Shown: positions 35,388 to 44,794, numbered from the stretch's first letter. The stretch: 60,540 bases of DNA from Eubacteriales Family XIII. Incertae Sedis bacterium (GCA_031266025.1 JAISBV010000023.1:1-60540); one strand, 5' to 3'. The notes: generated from the sequence alone by a model not told the origin. A program made the numbers and translations.

Positions 35388-35996
35388 TTACAGTTCGCGT
35401 CGGCCCTCCATTGCCTTAGAAAGAGTAACCTCATCCGTATATTCCAGATCGCCGCCCACAGGGATGCCGTGCGCAATGCGCGTCACGCGGAGACCGGCGG
35501 GCTTGATCAGCTTGGCTATGTACATGGCTGTCGCTTCGCCCTCTATGGTCGGATTGGTCGCTATTATAATTTCACGCGCGTCGTCGTCCTTTTGAAGACG
35601 CGTCAAAAGCTGCCTGAGATTGATGTCGTCCGGGCCAACGCCGTCCATCGGTGAAATCACGCCGTGCAGCACATGATAGAATCCCCGAAAATCCCCTGTG
35701 CGCTCTATGGCCGCCACAACGCGCGGATTTTCGACCCCGCAGATAACGGAACGGTCTCGCGACCCGTCTTCACACAGGCCGCACGGATCGGTATCCGTCA
35801 CGTTACCGCAAACCGAACAATATTTCATCAAACGCTTGGCTTCCGTTATCGCCTCGGCTATTGCGTTCGCGTCGCCGTCGTTCATGGAAAGTATATGAAA
35901 GGCAAGTCGCTGAGCGCTCTTTCCTCCTATGCCGGGGAGACCCGAAAGCGCCCGTATAAGATCGTTCAACGGTTTTGCGTAATGCTTCGACGACAT
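35388..35996 (-). CDS. recR: Recombination mediator RecR
   Basis: A 202-residue protein matching RecR throughout: the helix-hairpin-helix LSGLPGIGGKSAQRLAFHIL, the four-cysteine zinc finger (YCSVCGN and CGLCED), and the Toprim segment (VICGVENPRVVAAIE, TNPTIEGEATAMYIA). With RecO and RecF it loads RecA at single-strand gaps. It ends the ffs-dnaX-ybaB-recR order that is common in Firmicutes, eight bases after ybaB. Confidence 0.96.
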   Translation of the reverse strand: MSSKHYAKPLNDLIRALSGLPGIGGKSAQRLAFHILSMNDGDANAIAEAITEAKRLMKYCSVCGNVTDTDPCGLCEDGSRDRSVICGVENPRVVAAIERTGDFRGFYHVLHGVISPMDGVGPDDINLRQLLTRLQKDDDAREIIIATNPTIEGEATAMYIAKLIKPAGLRVTRIAHGIPVGGDLEYTDEVTLSKAMEGRREL

Positions 35997-36004
35997 CGGC
36001 TCTC

Positions 36005-36388
36005 CTACATCAAACCGGGAACGGACAGGCCGCCCGTCAGTTTTTCCATTTCATTCTTCGAAATCTCTTCGATTTGGCGCAAGCCTTCGTTGACCGCGAC
36101 GACGATCAGATCCTGAAGCATTTCCGCGTCGTCCGGATCAAGCGCGTCGGGACTGATCTCTATGGACACAAGCTCCTTTTTGCCGTTGACCTTGACTTTC
36201 ACGGCGCCTCCGCCGACAGTCGCGTCAACCTCTTTTTCTTCGATTTCGGCCTGCACTTCATCCATGCGCTTTTGCATGGCCTGAAGTCTGCGAATTTGAT
36301 CGGCTTGACCTCCTCCGCCGCCGCCCTTGGGTGTAAACGTTTTGTTTGGGTTGCCCGGCTTCTTGCCGGCTCTCATGCCTTTCCCCAT
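36005..36388 (-). CDS. YbaB/EbfC nucleoid-associated protein
   Basis: A 127-residue protein with the family core (KRMDEVQAEIEEKEVDATVG, VKVKVNGKKELVSIEISPD, VVAVNEGLRQIEEISKNEM). It is a small DNA-binding dimer that sits between dnaX and recR in most bacteria. The N-terminus carries an unusual 35-residue basic and Gly-rich extension (GKGMRAGKKPG, a run of glycines) before the usual helical start. It is encoded 14 bases after dnaX and eight before recR, so the three genes form one operon. Confidence 0.93.
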   Translation of the reverse strand: MGKGMRAGKKPGNPNKTFTPKGGGGGGQADQIRRLQAMQKRMDEVQAEIEEKEVDATVGGGAVKVKVNGKKELVSIEISPDALDPDDAEMLQDLIVVAVNEGLRQIEEISKNEMEKLTGGLSVPGLM

Positions 36389-36402
36389 TTTCCGATTCTC
36401 CT

Positions 36403-37995
36403 TTAACCTAAATCAAGCGTCTCCTGTATCTGTACATCTTCCTCTTTTTCCTCATTCTCGAACGGCTCGGGCTCGGCCGGTTCGGGCTCGGATTTTCGAC
36501 CCTTCGCGGCGCCTTCGTTGAGACGACAGTCCATATGAAACGGCATTCCCGCAACGCGGGCGACTGCGGCTTCTATCCGATCCCTGCCGTCCTCGGCGGT
36601 CATCTTCGTGAATTTGTCGAAAACCTCAATTACAAACACGCCTTTGCCGACATCCGCAAGTCTGCTGTGTCCGTCCAATCTCATAAGCACGGACTTTTCT
36701 TTCTTAACTTCGGCTATTACGGCTTGCCAATCTATAGGCGGTACGGATTCGGACGGCGTCGGTTCGGACGGCTCCGGTTCCGGCGGCGCGGGTTCACGCG
36801 AAGCCGCGCGTTGTTCCGCAGCGGCGAAAGACGGCTGCGCAGACGTGGGCGCGGGCTTCGTGACCGGTGCGGGCTTCGTTGGCGCGGGCTTAACCGCGGC
36901 CGCATCGCCTGAAATTCTCGGCGACGCCATTTTTATTATTCCGATCTCAAGCAGCACCCTCGGCTGCGCCGACCACGCGGCGTCGTTCAATATCTCCGCC
37001 AAGGCGAATATGCCGTCGTTCACGAATGCGGGCGCAAGCCTTTCGCACTGCTTCCTGAGTATATCTATATTCTCGACCGACATATTCAGTATGTCCTCCG
37101 GTCTTTTCAAATGCCGCAGCAACATCAATCGCCTGAAATGTTCGATCCAATCCCTTATCAATTGTCTCTCGTCGCGGCCCTCCGCCAACAAACGATTCAG
37201 CTGAATCAGCGCGCCCGAAACATCCCCGTCGAACACAGTATCCGTCAGCAGTATGAGCTCTTCTTCGCCGGGACTGCCGAGCAATTCGAGCACCGTGTCC
37301 CTCGTCACCTCATCCGGCACGGCGCATACGCACTGATCCAAAAGGCTCAGAGCGTCTCTGACCGAGCCGTCGGCGTTGGACGACAGCAAGGCGAGGGCCT
37401 CTTCCGTAACGCCGACGCCGAGCTCGGCGCAAACATCCCTCATTCCTTTTTTGACGGCTTCCGCGGGCACGCGCTTGAAATCCAGACATAGGCAGCGCGA
37501 GAGAACGGTGGCGGGCAACTTCCTGCGCTCCGTCGTCGCCAACACGAACATCGCGTATTCGGGCGGTTCTTCAAGGGTTTTCAGGAGCGCGTTGAAGGCG
37601 CCCGATGAAAGCATATGCACCTCGTCCACGATATAGACCTTGCGTCTGCCGACGCTCGGCGGATATTTTACGCTTTCGCGCAGCTCGCGGATATTCTCGA
37701 CCCCGTTATTCGACGCGGCGTCGATCTCGATCACATCCATGAATACCCCGTCCTTGACGGCAAGACAATTCGCGCACAGGCCGCACGGCCTTTCGCCGTC
37801 CGACAGACAATTGACGCCCTTTGCCAAAAGCCTCGCCATCGTGGTTTTGCCCGTTCCGCGCGTTCCGCAAAACAGATAGGCGTGGCCCACAGTTCCGTTG
37901 CGCAACTGATTTGTCAATATCTTGACGATATGCTCCTGACCAAGCACCCGTTCAAATGTTTCGGGCCGGAATCTGCGATACAATGCGAGATACAA
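36403..37995 (-). CDS. dnaX: DNA polymerase III subunits gamma/tau
   Basis: A 530-residue clamp-loader ATPase: start LYLALYRRFRPETFERVLGQ, Walker A CGTRGTGKTTMARLLAKG, the zinc-binding Cys group (CLSDGERPCGLCANC), Walker B YIVDEVHMLS, and SRCLCLDFKRV. The C-terminal third is Pro/Ala/Glu-rich with alternating PAPTK repeats, then a tau-like domain. The TTG at 37995 is chosen because GGAGG lies six bases upstream and because the longer frame would run through the SRP RNA gene. I saw no clear A6G slippage site for gamma/tau switching. Confidence 0.93.
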   Translation of the reverse strand: MYLALYRRFRPETFERVLGQEHIVKILTNQLRNGTVGHAYLFCGTRGTGKTTMARLLAKGVNCLSDGERPCGLCANCLAVKDGVFMDVIEIDAASNNGVENIRELRESVKYPPSVGRRKVYIVDEVHMLSSGAFNALLKTLEEPPEYAMFVLATTERRKLPATVLSRCLCLDFKRVPAEAVKKGMRDVCAELGVGVTEEALALLSSNADGSVRDALSLLDQCVCAVPDEVTRDTVLELLGSPGEEELILLTDTVFDGDVSGALIQLNRLLAEGRDERQLIRDWIEHFRRLMLLRHLKRPEDILNMSVENIDILRKQCERLAPAFVNDGIFALAEILNDAAWSAQPRVLLEIGIIKMASPRISGDAAAVKPAPTKPAPVTKPAPTSAQPSFAAAEQRAASREPAPPEPEPSEPTPSESVPPIDWQAVIAEVKKEKSVLMRLDGHSRLADVGKGVFVIEVFDKFTKMTAEDGRDRIEAAVARVAGMPFHMDCRLNEGAAKGRKSEPEPAEPEPFENEEKEEDVQIQETLDLG

Positions 37996-38071
37996 AAAAA
38001 CCTCCGTTCGGGCCGCCGACGCGACGCGTAAACAAAATCGAATTGCCTTCCGGCAGCTTCGCAGGATTTGG

Positions 38072-38168
38072 AAAAGGCCGATCCGCGGCACATGTGAATA
38101 TCCGCTTATCGCTGCTTCCTTCCGGACCTGACGAGGTTCACAGTTTCCCATTGCGCGGAACCCAAACC
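38072..38168 (-). ncRNA. ffs: Signal recognition particle RNA (4.5S type)
   Basis: About 97 bases upstream of dnaX, containing the invariant domain IV apex GTCCGGAAGGAAGCAGC (38111-38127, minus strand) with the GGAA tetraloop and the asymmetric internal loop expected for Ffh binding. The 5' and 3' arms can pair (GGTTCCGCG with CGCGGATC), giving a single hairpin, and a short T run follows. The position just before dnaX is standard. The exact ends are estimated. Confidence 0.9.
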
Positions 38169-38239
38169 ATATCATGCGAAGCTGTCAAAAGGCAATTGTC
38201 AAAACAGACGGAACAAGAGGACGCGCCGCCGCGAAAGCG

Positions 38240-38671
38240 TTACAGTTCGTACAACTCATTGGCGCCGGCGGTCTTGACGCCGTGCGCGGTGAAAGCGGCG
38301 ACGGCGCGGTCGTTGTCCTCCACGCGAAAAATCACATAAGCGTTGTCTTTCTTTCGCGTGATAAACGCGTATATATACTCAATGCTGATGTTCTCCCCGG
38401 CCAGTACTCCGAGTATGCGCGAAAGGCTGCCCGGCTTATCGTCTATGGAAACCGCAAGCACCTTTGTGACGGAAAAAACACAGCCCGCGCTGCGCAGCAC
38501 TTCGCCGGCGCGCCCCGGATCGTTCACTATGACGCGCAATATGCCGAAATCCTTCGTGTCCGCTATGGACATGGCGCGCAGGTCGATGCCGGCGTCCGCA
38601 AGCGTGCCCGTAATCTCCGCCAGACGCCCGGGACTGTTCTCAACAAATATGGAAAGCTGATCTATTGTCAT
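38240..38671 (-). CDS. Tandem ACT-domain protein
   Basis: A 143-residue protein made of two ACT domains (residues 1-68: QLSIFVENSPGRLAEITGTLADAGID; residues 70-143: VLAVSIDDKPGSLSRILGVLAGENIS). ACT domains bind amino acids. Small double-ACT proteins are often encoded beside phenylacetate-CoA ligase-like enzymes in anaerobes, as here, and probably sense an aromatic or branched amino acid or regulate the ligase. It follows the ligase gene by 83 bases, which hold a piece of the A and B repeats. Confidence 0.88.
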   Translation of the reverse strand: MTIDQLSIFVENSPGRLAEITGTLADAGIDLRAMSIADTKDFGILRVIVNDPGRAGEVLRSAGCVFSVTKVLAVSIDDKPGSLSRILGVLAGENISIEYIYAFITRKKDNAYVIFRVEDNDRAVAAFTAHGVKTAGANELYEL

Positions 38672-38695
38672 TGCCTGTACCTCCCGTTAACACGT

Positions 38696-38745
38696 GTGCC
38701 CGGAGCTTGCGACAGGGTAAAACTGACGCGGCGTTTGGGTCGTTT
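38696..38745. repeat. Fragment of repeats B and A
   Basis: A short stretch between paaK and the ACT gene combines a B-type piece (GCCCGGAGCTTGCGA followed by CAGGGTA) and an A-type piece (AAAACTGACGCGGCGTTTG). It looks like a degraded junction between the two repeat families. Confidence 0.45.
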
Positions 38746-38754
38746 ATTGGACTT

Positions 38755-40050
38755 TTATATCTTGCGTTTGTCAATGACGCGTACAGCCTTTCCTTCGCTG
38801 CGCGCTATACTCTGCGGCGCGGCAAGCGTCACCTTGGGAGAAATACCGAGCATTGCCCGAAGAGCAGACAGAAGCTCCGCCTCTCTCGCCTCTATGCGCT
38901 TGACCGTGTCGTCAAACATCTCCTGCGTCATTTCGACCTTGACCTCAAATGTATCCGTGTATTTCTCCCTGTCGACGATGATCTGATAATTCGGGGAATA
39001 ACCCGACTTCAAGAGCACGGTTTCGATCTGAGACGGAAATACGTTGACGCCGCGTATAATCAGCATATCGTCGGTTCTGCCCATGAGCCGCGCCATCTTG
39101 ACGAGCGTCCTGCCGCAAGAGCAGACGTCGCGGTTCAGCACGCAGATATCGCGCGTGCGATAGCGAAGCAACGGGAAGGCTTCCTTGCTGATGCACGTGA
39201 ATACGAGCTCGCCCTTGCTGCCGTCGGGCAACGTATTCCCCGTCTCGGGGTCTATAACTTCCGCCACGAAATGATCTTCGTTGATGTGCATGCCCGTCTG
39301 TTCCGGGCACTCAAAAGAAACGCCGGGGCCTGTGATCTCCGTCAGCCCATAAATGTCATAAGCTTTTATACCGAGCTTATTTTCGATATCGCGGCGCATT
39401 TCCTCGCTCCAAGCTTCAGCGCCGAATATGCCCGCCTTCAGCTTGATCCGGTCGCGCAAGCCTTGGCTGATCAGCGATTCCGCCAGAAAAGCGGCGTAAG
39501 AGGGCGTGCAGCACAATATGGTCGCTTCGAGATCTGTCATAAACTGCAGCTGTCTTTCCGTGTTGCCGGACGACATGGGCAGCGTAAGCGAACCGACCTT
39601 GTGAGAACCCCCGTTCAATCCCGGACCGCCCGTAAAGAGTCCGTAACCGTATGAGACGTGAACCACATCTTCGTTTGAGCCGCCCGCAGCCACTATGGCT
39701 CTGGCGCAGCATTCGTCCCAAATATCAATGTCGTGCTGCGTGTAAAACGCCACGACGCGCTTGCCCGTAGTTCCGCTCGTGGATTGTATCCTGACGCAGT
39801 CGGACAAGGGCTTGGCCAAAAGACCGTAAGGATAGGCCGATTTCAGATCGTCTTTCGTAAGGAAAGGCAGCTTGTGCAGATCGTCTATCGACTTGATATC
39901 ACCCGGTTCAAGCCCTGCTTCCGCCATCTTGTTCCTGTAATAGGCCACATGATCATATACGTGCCGAACCGTCTTGACAAGCCGTTCCGACTGGAGCGCG
40001 CGCATCGATTCCGCAGGCGCGCATTCCATATCGCGCTGATAGTAGTTCAC
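38755..40050 (-). CDS. paaK: Phenylacetate-CoA ligase-type enzyme
   Basis: A 431-residue AMP-forming acyl-CoA ligase of the PaaK family: P-loop STSGTTGKRVVAFYTQ, DIYGLTEITGPG (A5-type), YRTRDICVLNRDVCSCGRTLV, and the C-terminal MLIIRGVNVFPSQIE. It should activate an aryl acid, such as phenylacetate formed from phenylalanine fermentation, to its CoA ester. Full length is normal for the family, unlike the shortened relative at 50710-51744. It lies beside a double-ACT protein, a common pair in amino-acid-fermenting anaerobes. Confidence 0.9.
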   Translation of the reverse strand: MNYYQRDMECAPAESMRALQSERLVKTVRHVYDHVAYYRNKMAEAGLEPGDIKSIDDLHKLPFLTKDDLKSAYPYGLLAKPLSDCVRIQSTSGTTGKRVVAFYTQHDIDIWDECCARAIVAAGGSNEDVVHVSYGYGLFTGGPGLNGGSHKVGSLTLPMSSGNTERQLQFMTDLEATILCCTPSYAAFLAESLISQGLRDRIKLKAGIFGAEAWSEEMRRDIENKLGIKAYDIYGLTEITGPGVSFECPEQTGMHINEDHFVAEVIDPETGNTLPDGSKGELVFTCISKEAFPLLRYRTRDICVLNRDVCSCGRTLVKMARLMGRTDDMLIIRGVNVFPSQIETVLLKSGYSPNYQIIVDREKYTDTFEVKVEMTQEMFDDTVKRIEAREAELLSALRAMLGISPKVTLAAPQSIARSEGKAVRVIDKRKI

Positions 40051-40084
40051 CGCCTCTTCACCTCTCTGAATTTTGACGCGTCAA

Positions 40085-40112
40085 GGGCGCATGGCGCTGC
40101 CGCCACGCGCCC
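40085..40112 (-). terminator. Terminator-like hairpin after thiolase gene
   Basis: A strong stem (GGGCGC/GCGCCC extended by TGGCG/CGCCA) lies 16 bases after the thiolase stop. The T-run on the minus strand is poor, so it may stall or stabilise the transcript rather than end it cleanly. Confidence 0.55.
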
Positions 40113-40127
40113 GACTCGGCTTAAGTT

Positions 40128-41309
40128 CTATGCTTCCACGACAAGCGCCGTACCCTGTCCGCCGCCTATGCAGAGCGTGGCAAGACCGTATTTGGAATTG
40201 CGTTTGCGCATCTCATACAGCAGCGTAATCAGTATGCGCGCGCCGGAGGCCCCGATCGGGTGTCCGAGCGCTATAGCGCCTCCGTTCACATTGAGTTTTT
40301 CGGAATCGAAGCCAAGCTCTTTGCCGACGGCGATACACTGCGTAGCAAAGGCCTCGTTCGCCTCGACCAGATCCAGATCCTTGACCTCAAGACCCGCTTT
40401 TTTCAGAGCCTTGCGCGTGGCTTCGATGGGCCCGACGCCCATGATGGCGGGATCCACGCCGGACGACCCGTAGCCGATGATCTTCGCGAGCGGCTTTATG
40501 CCGAGCTCGGCCGCCTTATCCGCGGACATAACGACGAGAGCCGCGGCGCTGTCGTTGATACCGGATGCGTTGGCGGCCGTAACGATGCCGCCGTCGGGTT
40601 TGAACGCCGGCTTCAGCTTGCCGATGCTCTCGGACGTAACGCCGTCCTTAGGATATTCGTCCGTGTCGAATACCTTGGGATCACCTTTCTTCTGAGGTAT
40701 TTCCACGGGAACGATTTCGTCCTTAAATTTACCCGCCTTTATGGCCGCTATGGCCTTCTGCTGGGACTTGGCCGAGAAAGCGTCTATCTCTTCCCGCGTA
40801 AGGTTCCATTTTTCGGCCACATTTTCGGCCGTAATACCCATATGGTATTTGTGGAACGCGTCCGTAAGCCCGTCGTTGACCATCATATCCACTAACTTCG
40901 AGTCGCCCATTCTGGCGCCCCATCTGGCGGACGGCATGACGTAACCCGACGCGCTCATATTCTCCGTGCCGCCCGCGACCACGATATCGGCGTCCCCGGC
41001 CTTTATGATCTGCGCCGCCAAGGATACGGAGCGAAGACCCGATCCGCAGACCTTGTTAAGGGTCAACGCGGGCACGTCCACGGGTATGCCTGCCGCCATG
41101 GAAGCCTGCCTCGCAACATTCTGTCCGAGACCGCCCTGAAGCACGTTGCCAAAGACCACTTCGTTAACCGAAGCCGGATCGACGCCGGCCCTCTTCAAGG
41201 CTTCTTTGATAACAATGCCGCCCAACTTCGCGGCCGAAAGGTCTTTCAGCGAACCGCCGAAGCTGCCTATAGGGGTTCTCGCCGCGCTTACGATTACAAC
41301 ATCTTTCAT
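40128..41309 (-). CDS. thlA: Acetyl-CoA C-acetyltransferase (thiolase)
   Basis: A 393-residue thiolase with all three active-site regions: nucleophilic Cys in [12 protein letters not shown], His in [16 protein letters not shown], and the second Cys in [14 protein letters not shown]. It condenses two acetyl-CoA into acetoacetyl-CoA (or splits it), the entry to butyrate-type fermentation or the reverse in amino-acid degradation. Its length is standard. It appears to be transcribed alone: a promoter lies upstream and a hairpin downstream. Confidence 0.94.
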   Translation of the reverse strand: MKDVVIVSAARTPIGSFGGSLKDLSAAKLGGIVIKEALKRAGVDPASVNEVVFGNVLQGGLGQNVARQASMAAGIPVDVPALTLNKVCGSGLRSVSLAAQIIKAGDADIVVAGGTENMSASGYVMPSARWGARMGDSKLVDMMVNDGLTDAFHKYHMGITAENVAEKWNLTREEIDAFSAKSQQKAIAAIKAGKFKDEIVPVEIPQKKGDPKVFDTDEYPKDGVTSESIGKLKPAFKPDGGIVTAANASGINDSAAALVVMSADKAAELGIKPLAKIIGYGSSGVDPAIMGVGPIEATRKALKKAGLEVKDLDLVEANEAFATQCIAVGKELGFDSEKLNVNGGAIALGHPIGASGARILITLLYEMRKRNSKYGLATLCIGGGQGTALVVEA

Positions 41310-41377
41310 AAATTACCTCCATTTTTCATCCGAATGTGAATCCATACTTGCATCTTATATTGCTGTTCCAACAATTA

Positions 41378-41406
41378 ATAATATCATAAGTATATATGGC
41401 GGACAA
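41378..41406 (-). promoter_or_regulatory. Promoter of the thiolase gene
   Basis: TTGTCC and TATTAT are separated by 17 bases on the minus strand, in an AT-rich stretch that ends about 69 bases before the thiolase start. It is weaker than the other promoters listed here. Confidence 0.55.
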
Positions 41407-41463
41407 GAATTAATAATATTTTCACAATCATACGGTAACTATATAAAACCCCGGCATATTCCG

Positions 41464-42423
41464 CTATCTGAATCCGCGGCAGCTTTGCGGCTCTATAAAC
41501 GTCACCGTATACTTTTCAACGAGCATGGTGGGTTTGTACGACAGCTTGGCCTTGCGCAGTCCCGGTATACCCATGTCTTCTTCGCGGTTGATGCGCTTCA
41601 CATCCTTTGCCACATGCCTGCAAAACTCGTTGTTGATCGCTTGGTAGAGCCCGCGAAACTCCGTATTCGCTTTTTCCACATGCACCGTAACCGTCTTCTT
41701 GCCGAGCCGGCCGCCTATGCTGAGCGCTTCTATATTGCCGTTTATGCGTATGGCGCCCGTCAGATAACCGACGACTTCAAGGTTGTGGAAGACGTCGCGC
41801 ATAGCGCGTTCCTCCATGAGCAGCAATTCCTTTTCGTGCGCGTCGGCCGGATTCTTGCGTTCGTTGAAGCGTTCGATAAAATCCATAGCCTCGTTCGCCA
41901 TGGCGGAGCTAAGAACCGTGTATTCGTATTCGTAATTGTTCAGAAAATAATTCAGATGATTTTTTTTGGCGTGATAATCACGGCCTTTCAGATCGATCAA
42001 ATCCTGCGTATTGTAAACATAATCGAAATTCGCTCTGTCGGCCTCTATGCGCAGTTTGCCCGGAAAAGCTTTCGCGATAAAGTCCGTCATATGGAACGGA
42101 ACCAACATAAGCTTGAATTCACGGCCTTTTTCCTCGAATATCCTCTTCGCCCCGCATATAGTCTCCGCAAGTCTCTCGGGCTCGTAAACGCCCGTTTTCG
42201 TGAGCGGCGGGAACATGAACGGGATATCCATTTCTATTTCCAGATTGTCGACTGCGGCAATGCACAGGTAATCGCCTATGATCTCCCAACTGAATTTATT
42301 TATCTCACGCCACATATAAAGGGAAGTGAACGACATGCCGGAAGCCTTATACTCAAAGCTTCCAAGGTATTCCTCAAGCAGGGGCCTTGATTCCACAGTG
42401 ATCTCGTTTTCGAATAGGCGCAT
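41464..42423 (-). CDS. DUF2156-family (lysyl-PG synthase C-domain-like) protein
   Basis: A 319-residue soluble protein of the DUF2156 family, related to the acyltransferase (GNAT-like) part of lysyl-phosphatidylglycerol synthase. Diagnostic parts include GRDYHAKKNHLNYFLNNY, ALSIGGRLGKKTVTVHVEKA and REEDMGIPGLRKAKLSYKP. Stand-alone members lack the membrane part and their substrate is uncertain; some are thought to move aminoacyl groups. It directly follows the isochorismatase gene (adjacent coordinates), so the two are co-expressed. Confidence 0.85.
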   Translation of the reverse strand: MRLFENEITVESRPLLEEYLGSFEYKASGMSFTSLYMWREINKFSWEIIGDYLCIAAVDNLEIEMDIPFMFPPLTKTGVYEPERLAETICGAKRIFEEKGREFKLMLVPFHMTDFIAKAFPGKLRIEADRANFDYVYNTQDLIDLKGRDYHAKKNHLNYFLNNYEYEYTVLSSAMANEAMDFIERFNERKNPADAHEKELLLMEERAMRDVFHNLEVVGYLTGAIRINGNIEALSIGGRLGKKTVTVHVEKANTEFRGLYQAINNEFCRHVAKDVKRINREEDMGIPGLRKAKLSYKPTMLVEKYTVTFIEPQSCRGFR

Positions 42424-43041
42424 CTATTTTACTAAACCGGAAATCTGCTTAAAGCCGCTTTCCTTGGCCCCTTCCAACAATTCAAACAACGCCGATTCGT
42501 ACGTCGTCTCTGCGGCGCCGGCCGCCGCCATCCTGCGAAACGCCGCTTCCGTATCGCCGCGCTTGCGCGACGATATGATATCCGAGACAAAAAATACGTT
42601 GAAGCCGCTCGCGAGCATGTCAAGCCCGCTCTGCAATACACAGACGTGCGCTTCCACGCCGCACAGCAGGATATTCTTCTTGCCGGACGCTTTCAGCCTG
42701 AGCACAAAGTCCTGCGCGCCCATGGCGCTGAAGCTCGTCTTTTCGACGGGAACAAACTCGGCGGCCGGCACGGCGCCCAAGCCGTCTTTGTCCGCCGGCA
42801 AGGCTTCCGTCAACGCGGCGGCTACAGCGTTTACCGTCTCGCCGAGTCCGCGCGTGTACTGCTGCGTAACAAGCACGGGCGCGCCGAGTATGCGGCAGCC
42901 GCGAATCAGTCTTTCGGCGCGCTCCACTGTTTCGTCGCCTTCGTACATTGCCGGAATCAAGCGTTCTTGCAGATCTATCACCGCCAAAATTGTTTCATCC
43001 CGCTTAATGCGATTGTTATTCGGTCGTGTATGCACAGCCAA
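42424..43041 (-). CDS. Isochorismatase-family cysteine hydrolase
   Basis: A 205-residue hydrolase with the family's catalytic set: Asp in AVIDLQERL, Lys in PVEKTSFSAM, and Cys in CGVEAHVCVLQ, spaced as in YcaC/nicotinamidase-like members. Such enzymes hydrolyse amide or vinyl-ether bonds; the substrate here is not evident. It is immediately upstream of the DUF2156 gene. The frame's first 15 residues are not typical of the family; a start near residue 15-17 is possible, but no strong ribosome site decides. Confidence 0.88.
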   Translation of the reverse strand: MAVHTRPNNNRIKRDETILAVIDLQERLIPAMYEGDETVERAERLIRGCRILGAPVLVTQQYTRGLGETVNAVAAALTEALPADKDGLGAVPAAEFVPVEKTSFSAMGAQDFVLRLKASGKKNILLCGVEAHVCVLQSGLDMLASGFNVFFVSDIISSRKRGDTEAAFRRMAAAGAAETTYESALFELLEGAKESGFKQISGLVK

Positions 43042-43061
43042 TCACCTCATTTACAACTGTT

Positions 43062-43130
43062 TGAACCCCGCGCCGGTTTCGTTTACGCCCGGAACGGGCG
43101 CCATTATCAGAGACGTCATCGCCGGAGCCC
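43062..43130. repeat. Fragment related to repeat A
   Basis: The stretch after GTTTGAACCCCGCGCCGGTTTCGTTTACG resembles the left arm of family A (TTTGAGT.. CGCCGCGTCAGTTTTGTTCAG), in degenerate form, between surE and the hydrolase gene. Confidence 0.35.
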
Positions 43131-43889
43131 GAAACACAGCGCTTTAATCTCGTCGATCATTTCGCGCGCCGTGAAGTCATGGCATAAGGGCGTGACCGTA
43201 GCGTAACCTTCGCGGTGCGCGGCGACGTCGACGTCAGGCGGCAAGTCATCCCTGTATATGGGAACAGACCCCGCGTATCTGTATGTGCGCAGACCGGTTT
43301 CGCGCGTTTCTTCCCGAATCCACGCGTCGTATTCGCGCTTGCCGAGTCGCGTGACCTTGACGCCTTTTATGTCTGACGGAGGCAGATCGGGCGCGTTAAT
43401 ACTGATGACGACGTCATTGCGAAGTTTGCCGGATCCGAGCCGGCCGAAACTCAGGGCTATTTCCAAAACCGTCTCGTAATGCTTGGGTTCGTGCGAATCT
43501 ATAGATGCCGCCACAGCCGGTATACCGGCCATAGCAGCTTCCATAGCGACAGAAATCGTGCCTGAATACAGCGTGTCCGTGCCGAGATTGCCGCCCATAT
43601 TCACGCCCGAAAATATCATGTCCGTGTGTACGCCTTCCTCTTCAAGCCTTTTGAACGCCACCTTCATACAGTCCGCCGGCGTGCCGTCCACGGCGACGGC
43701 CAAAGCGGTTCCGGGAAAATCCACTTCCCTCGCCGTAACGATATTTTTGATCGAAACGCCGTGACCGCAGCAACTCATCTGATCCGTAGGCGCGAATACG
43801 TATACGTCGCCAAGCGTTCCGAGCGCATCAGCGAATCTGCGTATGCCTTCGGCCCGAATGCCGTCGTCGTTCGACAGTAATATATTCAT
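43116..43889 (-). CDS. surE: 5'-nucleotidase SurE
   Basis: A 257-residue SurE: N-terminal LLSNDDGIRAEGIRRFADAL with the metal-binding DD, then APTDQMSCCGHGVS and SGVNMGGNLGTDTLYSGTISVAMEA. SurE enzymes remove phosphate from nucleoside 5'- and 3'-monophosphates and short polyphosphate. Length is normal. It sits 17 bases behind the sirtuin gene in the same direction. Confidence 0.95.
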   Translation of the reverse strand: MNILLSNDDGIRAEGIRRFADALGTLGDVYVFAPTDQMSCCGHGVSIKNIVTAREVDFPGTALAVAVDGTPADCMKVAFKRLEEEGVHTDMIFSGVNMGGNLGTDTLYSGTISVAMEAAMAGIPAVAASIDSHEPKHYETVLEIALSFGRLGSGKLRNDVVISINAPDLPPSDIKGVKVTRLGKREYDAWIREETRETGLRTYRYAGSVPIYRDDLPPDVDVAAHREGYATVTPLCHDFTAREMIDEIKALCFGLRR

Positions 43890-43906
43890 ATTTGATTTAT
43901 TCCTTT

Positions 43907-44689
43907 TTATCCTTTTTGAGTTTGTACAAGCTGCAGCGCTTCGTGCAACACCTCGCCGATGGGCGCCCGTATAACGAGCCCCGCGCTGCTGTCATAACCT
44001 GTCTGCGATTTGTTGATCAGCACGAGACGTTCGCCTCGGAAATAGTTCAGAAAACCGGCGGCGGGATAGACCACAAGCGACGTGCCGCCGACTATAAGCA
44101 TGTCCGCCGACGATATATCCCGCGCGGCGGCGTCCATCACGCCCGTGTCAAGCGATTCCTCATAAAGGACGACGTCCGGTTTGACCATGCCTCCGCAGAC
44201 GCGGCACCGCGGCACGGAACTCTTCTTTCCGCTCTTGTCCGTGCAGTGCTCGGGGTTAAGGATATACGCGAGATCATATGACGCGCCGCAGCGCATGCAA
44301 TTGTTGCGCAGCACGGAGCCGTGCAACTCCCTCACGGTTTCGCTGCCCGCAAGCTGATGGAGTCCGTCGATGTTCTGCGTTATGACCGACAGCAGCTTAC
44401 CCTCCCTTTCGAGCGCCGCAAGCGCAAGGTGCGCGTTGTTGGGCTTCGCGTCCGGGTAAAGCAGATTATCCTTGTAATATTCGTAGAATACCTCGGGTGA
44501 TCCGGTAAAGAAAGAATGCGATATGATCTCCTCAGGCGAGCGCCCGTACTTGCTCTTAGCGTTATAGAGACCCGATTCCGAACGAAAATCCGGGATACCG
44601 CTCTCCGTCGAAACGCCCGCTCCGCCGAAAAATACGATGTTTGAGCTCTCCGTGATCCACGCGGCGAGCCGGTCAATCAATTTGTCCAT
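43907..44689 (-). CDS. cobB: NAD-dependent protein deacylase (sirtuin)
   Basis: A 260-residue sirtuin with the NAD-binding GGAGVSTESGIPDFRSE, catalytic His in TQNIDGLHQLAGS and in LHGSVLRNNC, and four zinc cysteines (CMRCGA and CRVCGG). It removes acetyl or longer acyl groups from lysines, making O-acyl-ADP-ribose. Bases 44690-44794 upstream are AT-rich and contain nothing I can name. Confidence 0.95.
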   Translation of the reverse strand: MDKLIDRLAAWITESSNIVFFGGAGVSTESGIPDFRSESGLYNAKSKYGRSPEEIISHSFFTGSPEVFYEYYKDNLLYPDAKPNNAHLALAALEREGKLLSVITQNIDGLHQLAGSETVRELHGSVLRNNCMRCGASYDLAYILNPEHCTDKSGKKSSVPRCRVCGGMVKPDVVLYEESLDTGVMDAAARDISSADMLIVGGTSLVVYPAAGFLNYFRGERLVLINKSQTGYDSSAGLVIRAPIGEVLHEALQLVQTQKG

Positions 44690-44794
44690 AGCAATATTAT
44701 AACTGCTTTTTTACAAAATTACAAATTAAAATTGCGCCGAGCCGGTTGCGCTGTAGCAAATTTTTCGTAAATTTATGCGAATGCTGTATCCCCC

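Noticed and set aside
37996-38175. Long upstream extension of dnaX to 38175
   Set aside because: The extension is the SRP RNA gene read as protein; a TTG at 37995 with a GGAGG site and the conserved YLALYRRFRP start decides against it.
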